Shown here in pieces: positions 10,986-23,450 of a stretch of 64,000 nucleotides of DNA. The DNA lies in NCBI GenBank assembly GCA_959347315.1, contig OY365814.1:5272864-5336863 (forward strand), read 5' to 3'. The DNA comes from Bimastos eiseni. Taxonomy: Eukaryota; Annelida; Clitellata; Crassiclitellata; Lumbricidae. Positions within the stretch are counted from its first letter, which is position 1. Each line of letters starts with the position of its first letter. A program made the translations under genes and the position numbers. The notes under the pieces are model-generated. The model searched no databases. It was not told where the DNA came from and was given only the letters and a program-made list of their open reading frames with translations.

Positions 10986-11735
10986 CCTTATCAGGTCATT
11001 ACGTTAGTCATTTTGTCAAGATATGTGTGATTAAGCGATGTATACCCATTACTCAGCCATTTGTCAGATTCAGTTTACATCCCACTCGTATTCCAGGTTT
11101 CGCTATATTGACTCATTTTGCTTTATTGATTTGTTTTTATTTCTTTATCCAACGACTCTTCAATGCAGTGTCTTTCCTCAGTCAATTCATCTATCGTCTC
11201 AGTTTCACACTATTAGCCCTTATCCGTGCTGAAATTTTGTTGCATCATCGCCTCAACTGTTATTTCTCGGTTTAACTCAGCAGAATTGTTCTTCCATTCA
11301 ACATTTTCGAAATGCTTGTTATAAGGCGAATAATTCTCATTTCAAGAACTTTATTAATGTTACCTTAAATATACTTTCCAATTCACAAATTATCATATAG
11401 GCTATACGAGCATGCGTTCAAATTTATAAAGGCTCGTGCATATCTAAACAAACAATATTCTGCCTTCCTCCCACGAACGTGCCATTGGCTTACATACATG
11501 TACACATAAAATAAATCTGATTTCCGTCCAAGCATAATTATGTCAAAATTATGGCCCAATATTTCAAGTATTTTGTTCCACTCAAAGACTTTGGAGCGAC
11601 TCGTCTCTTTGCAGCTTCTTCCTAATCTGGAGCAGTCGGATCTTCTTCCTTCTAGATAATCCGGTTTTTGAGCTCATCATTCTACGAAAACTGCTCTCCT
11701 ATGATCAGTCCTGACACTTCTAATGGACTTTAATT

Positions 11736-11741
11736 TTTATT
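11736..11741 (-). terminator. AATAAA polyadenylation signal, peptide gene copy 2
   Basis: Canonical signal on the minus strand after the stop at 11823-11825, in the position equivalent to copy 1. Confidence 0.6.
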
Positions 11742-11822
11742 GTTCCTTAAACTTAGTCCTCTATAATGGCGGAGATGAACATTAGTCTAGATCCTTAGAG
11801 CGGCAGAGATCAAATTCTAAGA

Positions 11823-12374
11823 TTACGGACAGGAAAAGAACTCACGGTCGATATCGCAGCCCACTCTGAGACCTGAAACGAAAATATCAATTTTTGAATG
11901 TAATCATGTAGGTGTATGGTTTGGTCAGGATCTCTTTATTTGGACAGGTTGGCGAGTACGATCAACTTCTGTTTTGAAAGTGGAAATGGAGAGGACGTTG
12001 GATGACATCCTTTCAGAGATTAGATGGTTTACCACGTGTGGTAATTGTTCAAAGGCGGTGGATAAAGATCTTGATAAGAAGGACATACTAGATAGATCGT
12101 GTTATCAGCATAAAGATGGCGGTCAACAGAGGAGTACTGGTAGAGAAGGTCTAATGGTGTTGTATATCGGACGAAGAGGACTGGATCCAGGACGGAGCCT
12201 TGAATGAAACAACAGGTTGCGAGCAGTTGCTGGAGACTTTAATAAAAATTGATCTGGGAGACAATTAGGATTATAACTGGAATAGAACTATGCCAGAAAT
12301 GATAAATCAGAAAGAAAGTAAAAAAAGTAGGAGGATGATTGTGAAAAATAGTGTCGATCGCAGCGGAGATGTCT

Positions 12375-12422
<48 letters not shown>

Positions 12423-14370
12423 GTGCTTGCTGATGGCTGATGGCTGACGGCAGAACCAAGTATATTCTAGGTTGAGGCATACTAGCCACGAGTTGCCACA
12501 TTTTAAGTTTTTAAGAATTTAAGTTTCGAGGTTAACCCTAAAAAGTTTCGAGGTCAACCCTAAAAGAACCATGCAAAGGTGGCTGGTGAGATAAGCTGCT
12601 TAAATATACACAGACATGTAGGCCTACTGTACGCTCTCGTTCAGAATTGTTTAGATCATACACTCAATCGAATTTATGCTACGTGTTGTAAACAAATTTG
12701 CTCCTATTATAAGAACTTACAAGCGGCCGCGCATACATCGTATCCGTAACGGTGATTGAAATTTCCAACACACAAACCAGCGCACGCGATTAGGTCGTCA
12801 CCACCGTTATAGCATGAATGATCATGACGCTTCTCTCTCTCCAGCGACTGGACATCAGCCACTGCGCCTGTATAAAATTAATTATCCACATTGTTGTGTA
12901 CAGATACACAATTTCAAGATATGACATTTCTAAGATGTATCTGAATTCGGTTCAGAACAAACGTTGTCGCCACCACACGTATTTCTTATGACGTACGAGT
13001 TGCCATAACGATGTACGATCGTGAACTAATTAAAACGCAAGCGCATAATGAATTCGAACTCTTGACATTGAGAATGGACGTTGATGTCAAGTTCTTCAAC
13101 TATATTTATGCAGCCAGGAACGTTTGATATCAGGTTAGGAGCTTCTGATGTCTAGTGATCAACTCAAAGGTCATTACATCATTTAACGACATTGCGTCGA
13201 ACTCTAATATATTACAGAGGAATCGCTGACGTCAGATTAGACGCTTTTGGATTTTGCCTGAATGTCCCAAATCTAGTTTAATGTCGTTTGATTTCGTTTA
13301 ATACAACGCTAGCACGCACATTGAAGCTATACGAAATCGAGTCGATCTTGCGTAGCAAATAACATCACCATCGGTCTTAGCAGAGAAAATGAGTCTGAAT
13401 TTAAGTTTCGAGGTTAATAACGATGATATCTTGTTTGTACTTTAACAGATCAATCAATCACTGGACCTCTGGACTCGTTCCTCATGTGAAATGAATGTGG
13501 TGAAGTGTAAACAAATGTGCTACCTTTGTCGCTAACAATTTTTATTTAACTCTGTACCGTGTGATTGTGAGTTATTGCAATAAGCATTTCAATGATTTCA
13601 TCGAACTCACTTTCGTAGCAACGATTGAAGCGGTAAATTCCTTAGCATGACACTCAAATTTTAATATTAAATAGATATTGTCTTACACTGGATAACCAGG
13701 AGCATGAGAAGTCCAAAGAAAACGACTTGCTTCATCTGAAAATGATACAATAAATGATGCAGATCAACATTTCGCATTCCTTAATGATCAGTATGATTTT
13801 TTAGGTCAGCATGAGACTTGAAGGATTAGGAGAAGAACATTCGACAAGAAACGTTTGGGAAATTGTGAAAAAAGCGAGAGGGAGAATAGACAGAGAAACA
13901 CAGTTACTGAAGAGACAGAGAATTTGTTTTCGTTTCAACACATTCCACGGGTGGGGTATTGGCGGTGCATTAATCATAGCCGAGTTGGCTAAGGGCGTAG
14001 TTGGAGCAGAACTCCTTATGAAAATTTCTGCCCTGGCGGCAATTTGTACCTCAACCTCTCTGTTGACAGTCGATTATACCACCGCACACCGCTTACGTCT
14101 GTGTCATCATGTTCAGTGAAACTAACATGTTTGAACCCTACATCTGACTCACATCTTAAAATCTTCCAACATTCTCAAATCCTTATTTCAGATGGTCTAT
14201 ATTTCAGAGCTATAGTGTCACACGCTCATCATAATTGTCTTCACCATTCTTATCTATAGGTCCCAATTCAATCTACTATCATCAGTTATCCTCTCATTTT
14301 CACTCGGCACATGTTGCATGCTTCTATGGCACTGAAAAGTCTCGTTGAGGAAATAAATCAATCTTACCAT
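11823..14370 (-). CDS. Secreted cysteine-rich peptide precursor (AMP/toxin-like), copy 2; four exons
   Basis: Same gene as at 1686-4223. Exons lie at 14368-14370 (start ATG), 13687-13735, 12721-12867 and 11823-11872. The exon sequences appear identical to copy 1, so the predicted peptide is the same: 21-residue signal, 10-residue propeptide ending in a Lys-Arg site, and a 51-residue region with seven cysteines. The third intron is 10 bases longer because of (AG)n expansion. Two intact copies in the same orientation about 10.1 kb apart suggest an expanding tandem family that probably continues left of the window. Splicing is inferred from consensus sites only. Confidence 0.75.
12376..12417. 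repeat. (AG)n microsatellite in intron 3, copy 2
   Basis: A longer version of the AG run found in copy 1. It would make a convenient length marker for telling the two gene copies apart. Confidence 0.95.
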
Positions 14371-14459
14371 TGTCGCGAAGTAAGGCTTCTGTCGTGAAAG
14401 CTAAGAGCACCTGTTCAGGTAAGAGTCAGCTTGTCGATGTTCGAAGACACCCAGCAAGT

Positions 14460-14469
14460 GGAATATATA
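14460..14469 (-). promoter_or_regulatory. TATA box of peptide gene copy 2
   Basis: Identical minus-strand TATATATTCC element at the position equivalent to the copy 1 TATA box, about 90 bases before the start codon at 14368-14370. Confidence 0.55.
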
Positions 14470-14734
14470 GCGGATTGTGACAAGGGCGCAGTTCCAGCTG
14501 TTGCTCTTGCGACTATCTTGTTTACAAGCGACACGTCATGCTCTGATCATAGAGACTCGATTAGATATCGACCAAATCGAAGATCACCACATCAGGCGGA
14601 TCCGTTTTCAGCCAAAGAAGCACGTTCTGTTATTGTCGAATACTCACCACCTTCACCCCATTTAAATATTCGATGGCCTGATTCGCTTGTTTTTCATCCA
14701 CGTGTTTTCCATACTGCGTGCGTCATCTTCGATG

Positions 14735-14916
14735 GACGCTTAACCTTTGCTTAACGACTTTGTTGCCATCAGTCGATAAATGACCGATGCTTCTTACGCG
14801 TTTAGTTGACTTTTTGCCTTCCATCGAGCACTCCTCGTTTATACAGCGGTTGTGGTCACTGACAATCTAGCAGTGTTCTAACATGATCTATGGTTCTGAA
14901 GTTGAAGTTGTTCGCC
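14735..14916. repeat. Diverged right flank of the duplication, copy 2 side
   Basis: Partner of 4590-4775, alignable with many substitutions and small indels. The step in identity at about 14722 marks the edge of a recent homogenised tract. Confidence 0.8.
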
Positions 14917-15739
14917 ATCCAGATGTTTGACATTCTCCAATTCGCTTTTGTTGTTATGATGGTCGTCGTCCATGAGCTGGATATTTAATCTGATAGATCT
15001 TTCGTTTATTTTGTATCATTATTACTTTCTCCCCAATAATTCAACCCTCCTATTTTATCCACCTTTGGCGATGGCAGAGAAAATGATGCTGCAATGCAAT
15101 TAGTGGACATGAATCAAAACCAAAAGACAAAAGACATGACCTTATTCCCTTCCTGGTCGACTTTCATATAAATATGCAAAATATTGCCTCTACGTTTCAA
15201 ATATTGTATTCAATTGGTGTCAAAGTGTTCATTTGCAAAAAATGATCGATTCAGTTTTATATAGTCCACACAGGGTTGAGATAGCGAGAATGGGAGCAAG
15301 AGAGAGTGGGGGAGGGAAGGAGACAGACAGGGAGAGGATATGGCGACGGAGAGGAGCCGGATACGAAGACAGAGGGACACACACTGAGACATAGACAGAG
15401 ATAGAGACAGTGACAGAGACAGGCAGAGACATACAGGCAGGGTGAGAGAGAGAGAGAGAGAGACCGAGGCAGGTTTGCAGATATTGCGACAGCAAGAGAG
15501 ATAGACATTCGTTCAGACGGACAGATGCGCACGTACACTTATTAGTTTAAATTAATACACACGCAAGGTTGGACAGGATCTGGGTATGGCAAAACTTGAC
15601 AAATTCTCTAGGTATACATGATGAGTTTAGGCCAATGAAGCTGATATGGATGAACTCCAGCATAGCTACATCAGCCGACGAGGCGAAGCACAAGTCACAT
15701 CACTTTGTAGTTTGCTGGATTTTGTTGGTTTCTTAGAAC

Positions 15740-16075
15740 CATTTGCAGAGGCATTTCATGAGACGTTTATACTCGCGAAGATTTCCGATAACCCTTCCTG
15801 CACGTTCGGCTTCCTATGAAAGGAGCTTTTCAGCAATGAAAATAATAAAAACATATCTCCGCAAGTCCATGATTTATCGCATAGATTGAGTAATCTGGCG
15901 CTGTTGTCGCTCGATTCTGCGTCAACCATAAATTTGGATTTCAATGTTGTTGATGAATTCGATGCACGTCATAAGAGTTTGAACATAGATCTAATAATTT
16001 GCATTAGAGTCTTAAATAGAATGAACAGTCCAACCGGCATCAGGATCGGTAAAGCAACATTAGACTCATTCTGAT
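15740..16075 (+). pseudogene. hAT transposase C-terminal fragment
   Basis: The plus strand reads SASYERSFSAMKIIKTYLR followed, after a one-base frameshift near 15880, by RLSNLALLSLDSA and later FNVVDEFDARHK. This matches the dimerisation domain of hAT-family transposases (the CERSFSxxxxIKtyLRsxM...LsxLallxi block), with the usual Cys replaced by Tyr. No other part of the transposase and no terminal repeats were located, so it is a dead fragment. Confidence 0.75.
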
Positions 16076-16194
16076 TGTTTGCCTTCTTGTTTCGGGTGAT
16101 TTATTGTAATAATTGTTTTGCATGCCATATACAATATTTTTATTAGTGTAGCTAACATGCTGGATTAGTAAATATGTACTGCTGCTAGTAATGC

Positions 16195-16245
16195 ATAATA
16201 ATAATAATAACAATAATAATAATAATAATAATAATATTAATAATA

Positions 16246-16278
<33 letters not shown>

Positions 16279-16280
16279 GA
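16195..16280. repeat. (AAT)n microsatellite
   Basis: AAT triplet tract with a few interruptions. Confidence 0.95.
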
Positions 16281-16284
16281 CCTA

Positions 16285-17335
16285 TAAGCTGCAGTAACGG
16301 TTCTGCAGTAGGATAATGCTGTTATTTTAAATGTTTTCAGCGATAATGTTATCGTAAAACAGAATCTATGATGGCATTACGTTCAATCATAGGTCTACGA
16401 TCAATTGCCTTAATCATATAATCATCATAGGCCTACTAATTTATACACCATTAGGCCTATACACGCCGTTCGTCATAAGAGCCTTAAAGTCATGCCTGTA
16501 AGTTTGTCCATAATAATGTATGTAGCCAGGAATGATGTCATGTTATAAATTCATGTTCCACCCCTATTTGTCCTTGGCCCCCTCTGTCCACCCCACTGTG
16601 TATAAGTTTGAACAGCCACTGGCCGATGGACGGCAAATTGTTAAATCCGCCACTGGAGCAGATGCATTTTGAGCTTCAGTGATCGTTGAGTGAGAGCGAT
16701 TGTCTTAGAAAAGATGGTAAAATGTCATATTAATGCATGAAATGGAAATGGAAATTTTCGAAAATTTATCAGCGCCCACAAAAACTACCGGTAGCCTACG
16801 TCACCGGCGCTACGCCAAATAACGTCCACAAAAGTTCGTTCCGATTCCAGGTGAAAATCCAGGAGGCTCATGAAGAGTTGTTACCATGAGCAATCACAAA
16901 AAGGAGAGCAAAAGAACATGAATGCGTCTATCTGAACTATTCAGAGAATGCAGGATCATGTTTTATTCAATTTAGCAGTAAACTTACATGTTTACTGACA
17001 TCATTACAAGTTAGTTTTTTACGTAGGTTGCAGTGAACAATTACGCTGCAAGAGTAAACCCAAAAATACGGGCACATAGGGAAGTATATAGAGCGAACTG
17101 TTGACAATGGGGTTACAGCTGCTACTCAAAAGAAAGGACATTATCAGAGGTGAATCTTAACAACTCAGTTTAATACAAAACTAATCTTAGAAGAAGTTAA
17201 TTCTCCTCCGTGTACAATGTAGGCTACGCGTGCTCAGTGCTCACCCCTTGATGATAGGCTATCGACTGTGCGCCTCAATTTTCTTGCTTGTGGGTGTTAT
17301 TGACCATTAGGCCCATGCATCAACCAATAGTTCAA
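16285..17335. other. Intergenic; possible hAT terminus near 16655
   Basis: No gene is supported. On the minus strand CAGTGGCGGATTTAAC ends at 16655, the form of a hAT terminal repeat. I found no matching second end, so it is not called as an element. Confidence 0.4.
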
Positions 17336-17340
17336 TACGG

Positions 17341-17480
17341 TATATATATAATATGTATATATATAATATGTATATATATAATATGTATATATATAATATG
17401 TATATATATAATATGTATATATATAATATGTATATATATAATATGTATATATATAATATGTATATATATAATATACATAT
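17341..17480. repeat. 15-bp minisatellite, eight identical units
   Basis: The unit TATATATATAATATG repeats eight times without change from 17341 to 17460 and then degenerates. Perfect identity implies recent expansion. It reads YIICI-type frames in both directions, which are not genes. It has no spacers, so it is not a CRISPR array. Confidence 0.97.
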
Positions 17481-18039
17481 ATATGTAAACGCGAAGATTC
17501 GTGCGTACCCACATGATACATAAATCGTGCATAGGCCTACTTAAATGGGGCAAAATTAGCCGCTATACATATTTTCCAGCATAACTTTGAGGAGAAATAT
17601 GTTTTCATAATTATGTGAACAATTTTTCTTTTATATTTCTGTGCTTCATAGATCTATAGCCTTCTCTCGTTCTATCAATCGGGTTTTCCGAATGCCACTC
17701 TTTTAGACCCTGCTGCCATGGTTGGCCGTCTAACATCGATAGGTCTCAGTTGTCAACTTTTGGCGCTGTCAGATGTTAGTGTCACATTCGAGCTTCGAAC
17801 TGCTGACTAGGCGACACCTTCAGTTCTGTGATGTTGTAGTCCAAGACTTTCTCTGGTCCGGATCTGACGCTCGTGCTTGACCATGTCATCGATTAGGTTT
17901 CGGAAAATACGCACGGTCAACCACCGTTTCTATTTTTAAAAATCCACATGTTGGTCAACTGCTTGGTCAAAAGCGCCGATTGGCTTGAACACAAATCCTG
18001 ACAAATATATTCTGTATTCAATTTCTTGCTGCGCTTCTT

Positions 18040-18272
18040 ATTGCGGACTGTTGATGGTTCTCCAGATGCGCTGTGTCACGGCCAAATTTAGAAGCTTCGC
18101 CTACGTGGGTCCCACCAGCCGGCACAGCCTCTCCCTTCCTCTTCGGGAGGACCTGCTCTCTATTTCCTCTGCTGACTTCCGGGGGCGTCTGAACACTTTC
18201 CTGTTTTCCGTTAAGCTAAGTGTTGAGTTGTGAGCGCCGATGATATCGTGAGGCGCTATATAAGTGTTTAAG
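18040..18272 (+). mobile_element. LINE 3' end remnant
   Basis: The plus frame reads SFAYVGPTSRHSLSLPLRED and then FRGRLNTFLF, the end of a LINE reverse-transcriptase ORF (consensus GPxxWNxLPxxLR...FkxxLKtyLF). It is followed by GAGGCGCTATATAAGTGTTT, a typical L2/CR1-type 3' end. It is 5'-truncated with no catalytic motifs left. Confidence 0.7.
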
Positions 18273-18279
18273 GGACATA

Positions 18280-19150
18280 CTTTGTAGATTTACACCGGAT
18301 GTTCTATTATAAACTAAAGCATGATGTCCAATGGTCTAGGTCACGACATCGGTATGCTTAGCTGCAGCAGCAAACATTATCGTTAACCGCTACATACGAA
18401 ATTGATGCTGTAATCGGATTTAAATGAGTCTAGCGCGTGACTCCGGTCTCGTTGTTCGACCTCCGCGAGAAGCACCACGATTCAGCTGAAGATTCATTAG
18501 CCTACATAACCGCGACCATAACAACAGAATTATTATCATGGTACAACTTCAGAAAAACAATTCACTATGACCTTTATACAACAGCTGGAGAGTCATATAT
18601 TTAGTTACCTTCTGTACATGTTATTTATTCCCATTAAAAATCTTATACGATTTTTACAGTCTGGTGATGACTCAGAATTTTGAGGAAAACAATGCGAAAA
18701 AACTCTTAGGGGGCCACGTATAGTATATGGTAGCGAGGGCCACCAAATACAATGATCAAATTAAATAACAAGCCCAGCGGATTATTAATTGATGGCACAT
18801 AAGCCTCATGCCTAGGCAAGAGTGCTTTCATCATCCAGCTCAATTTTTTTAGTAATTACTCCTATGTTAATCCAGCTTCTACTTAAGCAAGAATCCTTTC
18901 ATCAATCCAGCGTAATTAATTAAGCAAGAATTCGTTATCAATCCAGCTTCTATACATGGACATGATTCCTTGAATTAATCCCGGTTCCACTTCACACTCA
19001 AACAAGTTCGTTATGCTCATATATTGAGCCTAGGCCTAGTTTGATTTTTGAGTAAAAAATAATAGGCCTATATAATTAGGTTCTCACAAAAGCCAATATT
19101 TTTTACACGCAGCTGGTTAGACTTTTAACATTATACATGTATAAAGGACA
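18280..19150. other. Intergenic, no supported gene
   Basis: I see no exon or classifiable repeat. TAGGCCTA-type words are common here. Confidence 0.5.
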
Positions 19151-19152
19151 AT

Positions 19153-20163
19153 CAATAAATGATGTCACGCAATATTTGACGATTTTTTTAACCCCTCACC
19201 CTTCGTCATAAAATAATACAATGACACCCTCAAATATGATGTCACAAAGCTCTGACCCCTTTCGAAAAAACCAGATGTTCAGAATGTAATTCAAATTTTC
19301 TTATAATATATAAAAGATGCAATTATAACTAGAAAAAGTTATAACATGTTAGAACGAAGAAAAATGGACTAAGTAGCCTGCAGTTATTACAATCGTAGAC
19401 CTATGCATTCCTCAAGACGAAAGGCTCTGGCAGAATCTTACCATCATTAAAATAATTGTAATAACAATAACTCGAAACTAAAATTTTATGTTTCTCCATT
19501 CTCTTGCGGAGAAGCAAAATGCTCCATCATGGAATGAAGAATATACAATCCGCAAACTCTCCATTTGCTTCACTTCAGAGAGATCTCTGTGGCCTGTGCG
19601 TTTGGGCGGGATGATTGATTCCTGCTTGTGTGGTACAGAACTGCTGCCTCACTTTCAAAACCCCAAAATTGACACCGATTTCAAAACAAACAATCCAAAA
19701 TAAAGAATGCAATAATCATAATTAGTGTTGTCAAATTGCGGTAACAATTGCTGGTAGCCCCCCCCCCAGTTTTAATGCTCAATGCCCCCCATGTGCCCCC
19801 AAATTGGTTCTTTTTATGTTTCTCCAATGGCTTTTTAAGATGACTTTTGCTAAGATAATTTGTGCCCTCCCCATTTTTCAAATGTCTGGGGGCGGCAAAA
19901 TTCAAAAAGTGGGGTGACCAAAATATCTTTTGGCGCTTAGCGCAATATTTTTTCAATTATGCCCCCCACTTTTAAAACCTTGTTACACCTCTGTGTGAAA
20001 CTTGTTTAACTGAGTAACATTTCTATTATAATTACACATTTTGATGCTTGATGTGATGATGTGACGTCACATTTCTTAGACCCTCTCTTCCTCGTCACAC
20101 ATCGTTTCACAAAGGTGTGACTCCTTCCCCTTTAGGTGCGTGACGTCATTTATGGACGGCCTC
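19153..20163. mobile_element. Dispersed repeat with TGACGTCA-containing inverted ends, copy B
   Basis: The left end reads AAATGATGTCACGCAAT and the right end GTGCGTGACGTCATTTATGG. The interior matches copy A (7148-8012) and copy C (57700-58062) in the same orientation. It carries about 240 extra bases at 19754-19993 that are absent from the other two copies, starting with a C run and containing a coding-like C-rich stretch. Those extra bases are probably a nested insertion. Confidence 0.72.
19754..19993. mobile_element. Probable nested insertion in repeat copy B
   Basis: Copies A and C run through this point without it (TTGCTG then GTGAAACTTGTT in C). The insert begins GTAGCCCCC and ends TTACACCTCTG. 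I could not define a target duplication with confidence. Confidence 0.5.
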
Positions 20164-20426
20164 CATAAAGGAATTTATGTTTTACACGTATGTTTTATAT
20201 ATAATAAGTTTTTATCTATATGTGTTGGCTTAGGGCCTACGTGTGTTTTAGGCAGATATGTCCACAGGTGTAGGCCTATGTAGGCCTCATGTATTTACGT
20301 ATATAATATTGTTATTTTATCTCGTTTAACTCGCTTACTGTTATCCATTTAGGTTCAACACCAACACAAAATAAAGTGCAAACATGTGGGTATTCATAGC
20401 AATGTGGGTATTCATAGAAGGTGCAG

Positions 20427-20678
20427 GGGTGACACCATTTAGAGGGATGACACAAAAACAACACAATGACTGTCTTAAAAGCGCTTGTGCAGCATTTCAG
20501 CAAAATATTAATTCATTTTAAATTAACGATGACAGGTAACTAAACATATTTTGTAACATTATCTTACACGGATATGATTATGATAGTATATCAATTTATG
20601 GGTGACACCATTCAGAGGGGTGACACCAAAATAACATAATGACTGTCTTAAAAGCGCATGTGCAGAATTTCAGCAAAA
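20427..20678. repeat. 79-bp direct repeat pair
   Basis: The block at 20427-20505 recurs at 20600-20678 with a few changes. Shared words include GGGTGACACCATT, ATGACTGTCTTAAAAGCGC and ATTTCAGCAAAA. The two are 173 bases apart in direct orientation. The origin is unknown. Confidence 0.9.
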
Positions 20679-21359
20679 GTCAAACTTATAGACCTCCCCT
20701 TGCAACTCAAGAAAGTTATAGAACCGTCTGTTTCTTTCAACCTTGACGTTGCATGAACCCATCCATTCAGCGCAAAGTCCTTGTCAGCAATAGGCCTAGT
20801 TTAGGTGTAATTTTTTTACAAAAATGTAACTTCTCCTATCACATAATGTGTAAGAATATTCTTACTTACTTACTTAAATACACTATAAACATGAAATTGT
20901 TATTTTTAGCCACACATTGAACAGCTTTATCCTGATTCCTTTGCGTATGTGACTAAAAGACTGGTTTTTTAGAATCCTAATGCTGACCCGCTTAATTATG
21001 TCTGTTTGCAGCATGGCGTAAGATATACATGGTGAGTTCACTTGGCTGTAATATGTGACTAATGATAACTAACAGTTCGCTAGATGGCGATGGCGATGCC
21101 ACACGATCAACATGGCCTATAAGGAAGTATAATAACTGTGTGATTTTGTAACACCTAAGCATAGCAAATTTTTAAAAAGGCAAACACAAAACGGTGTTCG
21201 ATCAGCCATCAATAAACGCAACATTTGTTGGAAAATAGATGTATCTTATAATATCCATGTTCGTCATATGTACAGGCAGACAGAATAATCTAAAGATTAA
21301 CCACAGTTGAATTATGTACAAAATTTAATATGATCATAAGCAGTTACCACATGTATTCT

Positions 21360-21915
21360 ACGATAATTCTAATCTATAGATGAAGTCAATTCTTGCCCAC
21401 TGCTCTCCTGGCATAGACTATTGCAACTAGCTTCCTACTGGTATCAATAAGGCCTGCTGAACAAAGCTCGTGGCTCTTTGGCTAAAGATATAACTAATAC
21501 ATTCAAATAGGAATATGTGAAACCTGTGCTTAAATATTTGCAGTGATGAAACAAACCTGTTAATACAGACAATCTACTTTCAACCATATTCAACGTTTGT
21601 GACTCTTTATAAGGCAATGTATCATTATATGCATATGCTTGAGGCCGCACCACCATTGCATATACCATGAAAAAAATTAGAATTACATATGCCATACGAT
21701 GTACACGAAAAATGGAAGCACATGTATCTAGAGCCACAATTTCTTGCTACCACACGATACACACTGAAATAGCTCTACTGCTTGAGGCCACACCACCTTG
21801 ACGTAGCTGTGAGAAAACAACGGTATAACATGCATTTTAGCGCCAGTGAATAAGCTGGTCTCCATGACGTGGCTTTGGTGGGCGGTGAGAAATTTTAGAG
21901 GATTTACATTTTATT
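21360..21915 (+). mobile_element. Degenerate LINE 3' remnant
   Basis: A decayed frame keeps the IDYCN block of CR1/L2-type reverse transcriptases near 21415. The 3' end at 21830-21905 (GCGCCAGTGAATAAG, GGCTTTGGTGGGCGG) matches the 3' end of the LINE at 38290-38350. Tail of ATTTAC-like repeats. Confidence 0.5.
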
Positions 21916-22207
21916 TACATTACATTTGTATATTCATCACATATCCTTAGTTATCTTTATATTTTTTGCTAATGGCAGTTAGGTATCATGTCCATTCAGT
22001 CCGAGACAAATTTCTCATTCTAAGACTTAACAATCTTAAGTTCATATCTTTCAGTTCTTGGATGTCATTTTTTTAAAAGCAGGTGAAAAACACATCAAAA
22101 GGAGCAAAAATTAAATTCATAATAGTTATGTTGACCTAATTGCATTGTTGAGATTTCATGCTGTTCTTGTATTCGAGCAACGACTTTGTATTGAATCACT
22201 TTTCCAC

Positions 22208-22372
22208 AGTGATGGCACCAACTACTTGACTAGTAGTTAAGACTACTTTCTAACTACTTTCAAAATATGTAGCTATAACTACTATTTAACTACTTTAGAT
22301 GACAGGTAGTTTTAACTACTTCTGCAAGTACCGCATAAATAGTTAACTACTTTTAAAACTACTTTGATAATG
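22208..22372. repeat. Cluster of AACTACTTT words
   Basis: At least ten forms of (T)AACTACTTT occur within 165 bases, on both strands (GTAGTTAA also appears). It may be the terminus of an unidentified DNA transposon. Confidence 0.7.
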
Positions 22373-22971
22373 TTTTGTCATGGTTTATTGCAGTATGCAA
22401 ATTTATTGCCAGCATTAATTGCCGACATAGAGTGATATTCAACGTTAGTAATAAAAATGATCAGGAACACAATGACATAGGGCCTATCTAATTGTAAACT
22501 AACAAGGACAAGAACTACTGGCACATGCTACAAAGCACCTTGATCAGAACACAGTTTTAGCAGTAACATATGCCAACTTGTTACAACTACAAAAATGTCT
22601 AGGCCTTAATACAATTAAATGCAAACTACTGGATAGTATTAAATATAGGCCTGTCTACTCTTTTAGTGATAAATACAAATATATTAATGCAAGACAGAAT
22701 TCTAACTGCTTTTAGTTGGATCGCCAAAAATCATCCCGGCCACTTAATGGACTTTGAAGCCATCAGTTGTCTCATATCAAACAAAGTAGACGTTTGATAA
22801 TATTCGCTCTCTGTGCTCTATAAAATATCACTGCCTATCTCACCTTTTGCTCTTTGCATCAACCGTGCCTCTTCAATTCCTCGTACGTTGCCAATCGCTG
22901 CTCAGATCTAAGACGACCACAGTGCATGGTCTCTCCAGCCAGTCTCTCTTACCGTTGCATCTCTCGCGATC

Positions 22972-23012
<41 letters not shown>
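22972..23012. repeat. (GTCT)n microsatellite
   Basis: About nine GTCT units. Confidence 0.95.
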
Positions 23013-23015
<3 letters not shown>

Positions 23016-23450
23016 ACCTCTGTCACTTTTGACTCGACAGTCACCTCTCTCACGCCCACTTGTAACCCAGACGCGAATCACTTGTGATCATCCAGCCGCA
23101 TACTGACTGCTTTCCTCATTATGGATCATAAGCTTCAACCCCTTTAAGAGCGCTTTACTTTAGTTCTTATCGCTCAAAGTAGTTGAGATCTGGAGTTTTT
23201 GGCTCATTCAGCCAGAATATACTTATAATAACCCAGTAATTAGATAGCCTATAGTAAATATTACACAGCATTACGTGGCTAGTGTTGCACTGTAAAAATA
23301 TTGCTTAGTGTTAGAATGCTATTACTATTAGTATTACATATGCATAGATAGCTAATTATTGCGCGCAATATTAAACAGTAGGCCCTAGATAGGCCTAGTA
23401 TTAGTAGGCCTAGTATTAGGCCTACACAGCTGAGCACCAATGTTAAACTT

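Larger units (their letters stand above)
10138..14722. repeat. Large near-identical duplication, copy 2
   Basis: Second copy of the block at 1-4575, in direct orientation about 10.1 kb away. All exons, splice sites, the TATA box and the AATAAA signal of the peptide gene are retained without visible change. The sequence left of 10138 cannot be compared because copy 1 starts at the window edge. Near 14722 identity drops abruptly, but recognisable homology continues to about 14915. Confidence 0.95.

Noticed and set aside
17288..17553. Regular repeat array as a CRISPR candidate
   Set aside because: The units are contiguous without spacers, and the DNA is eukaryotic.
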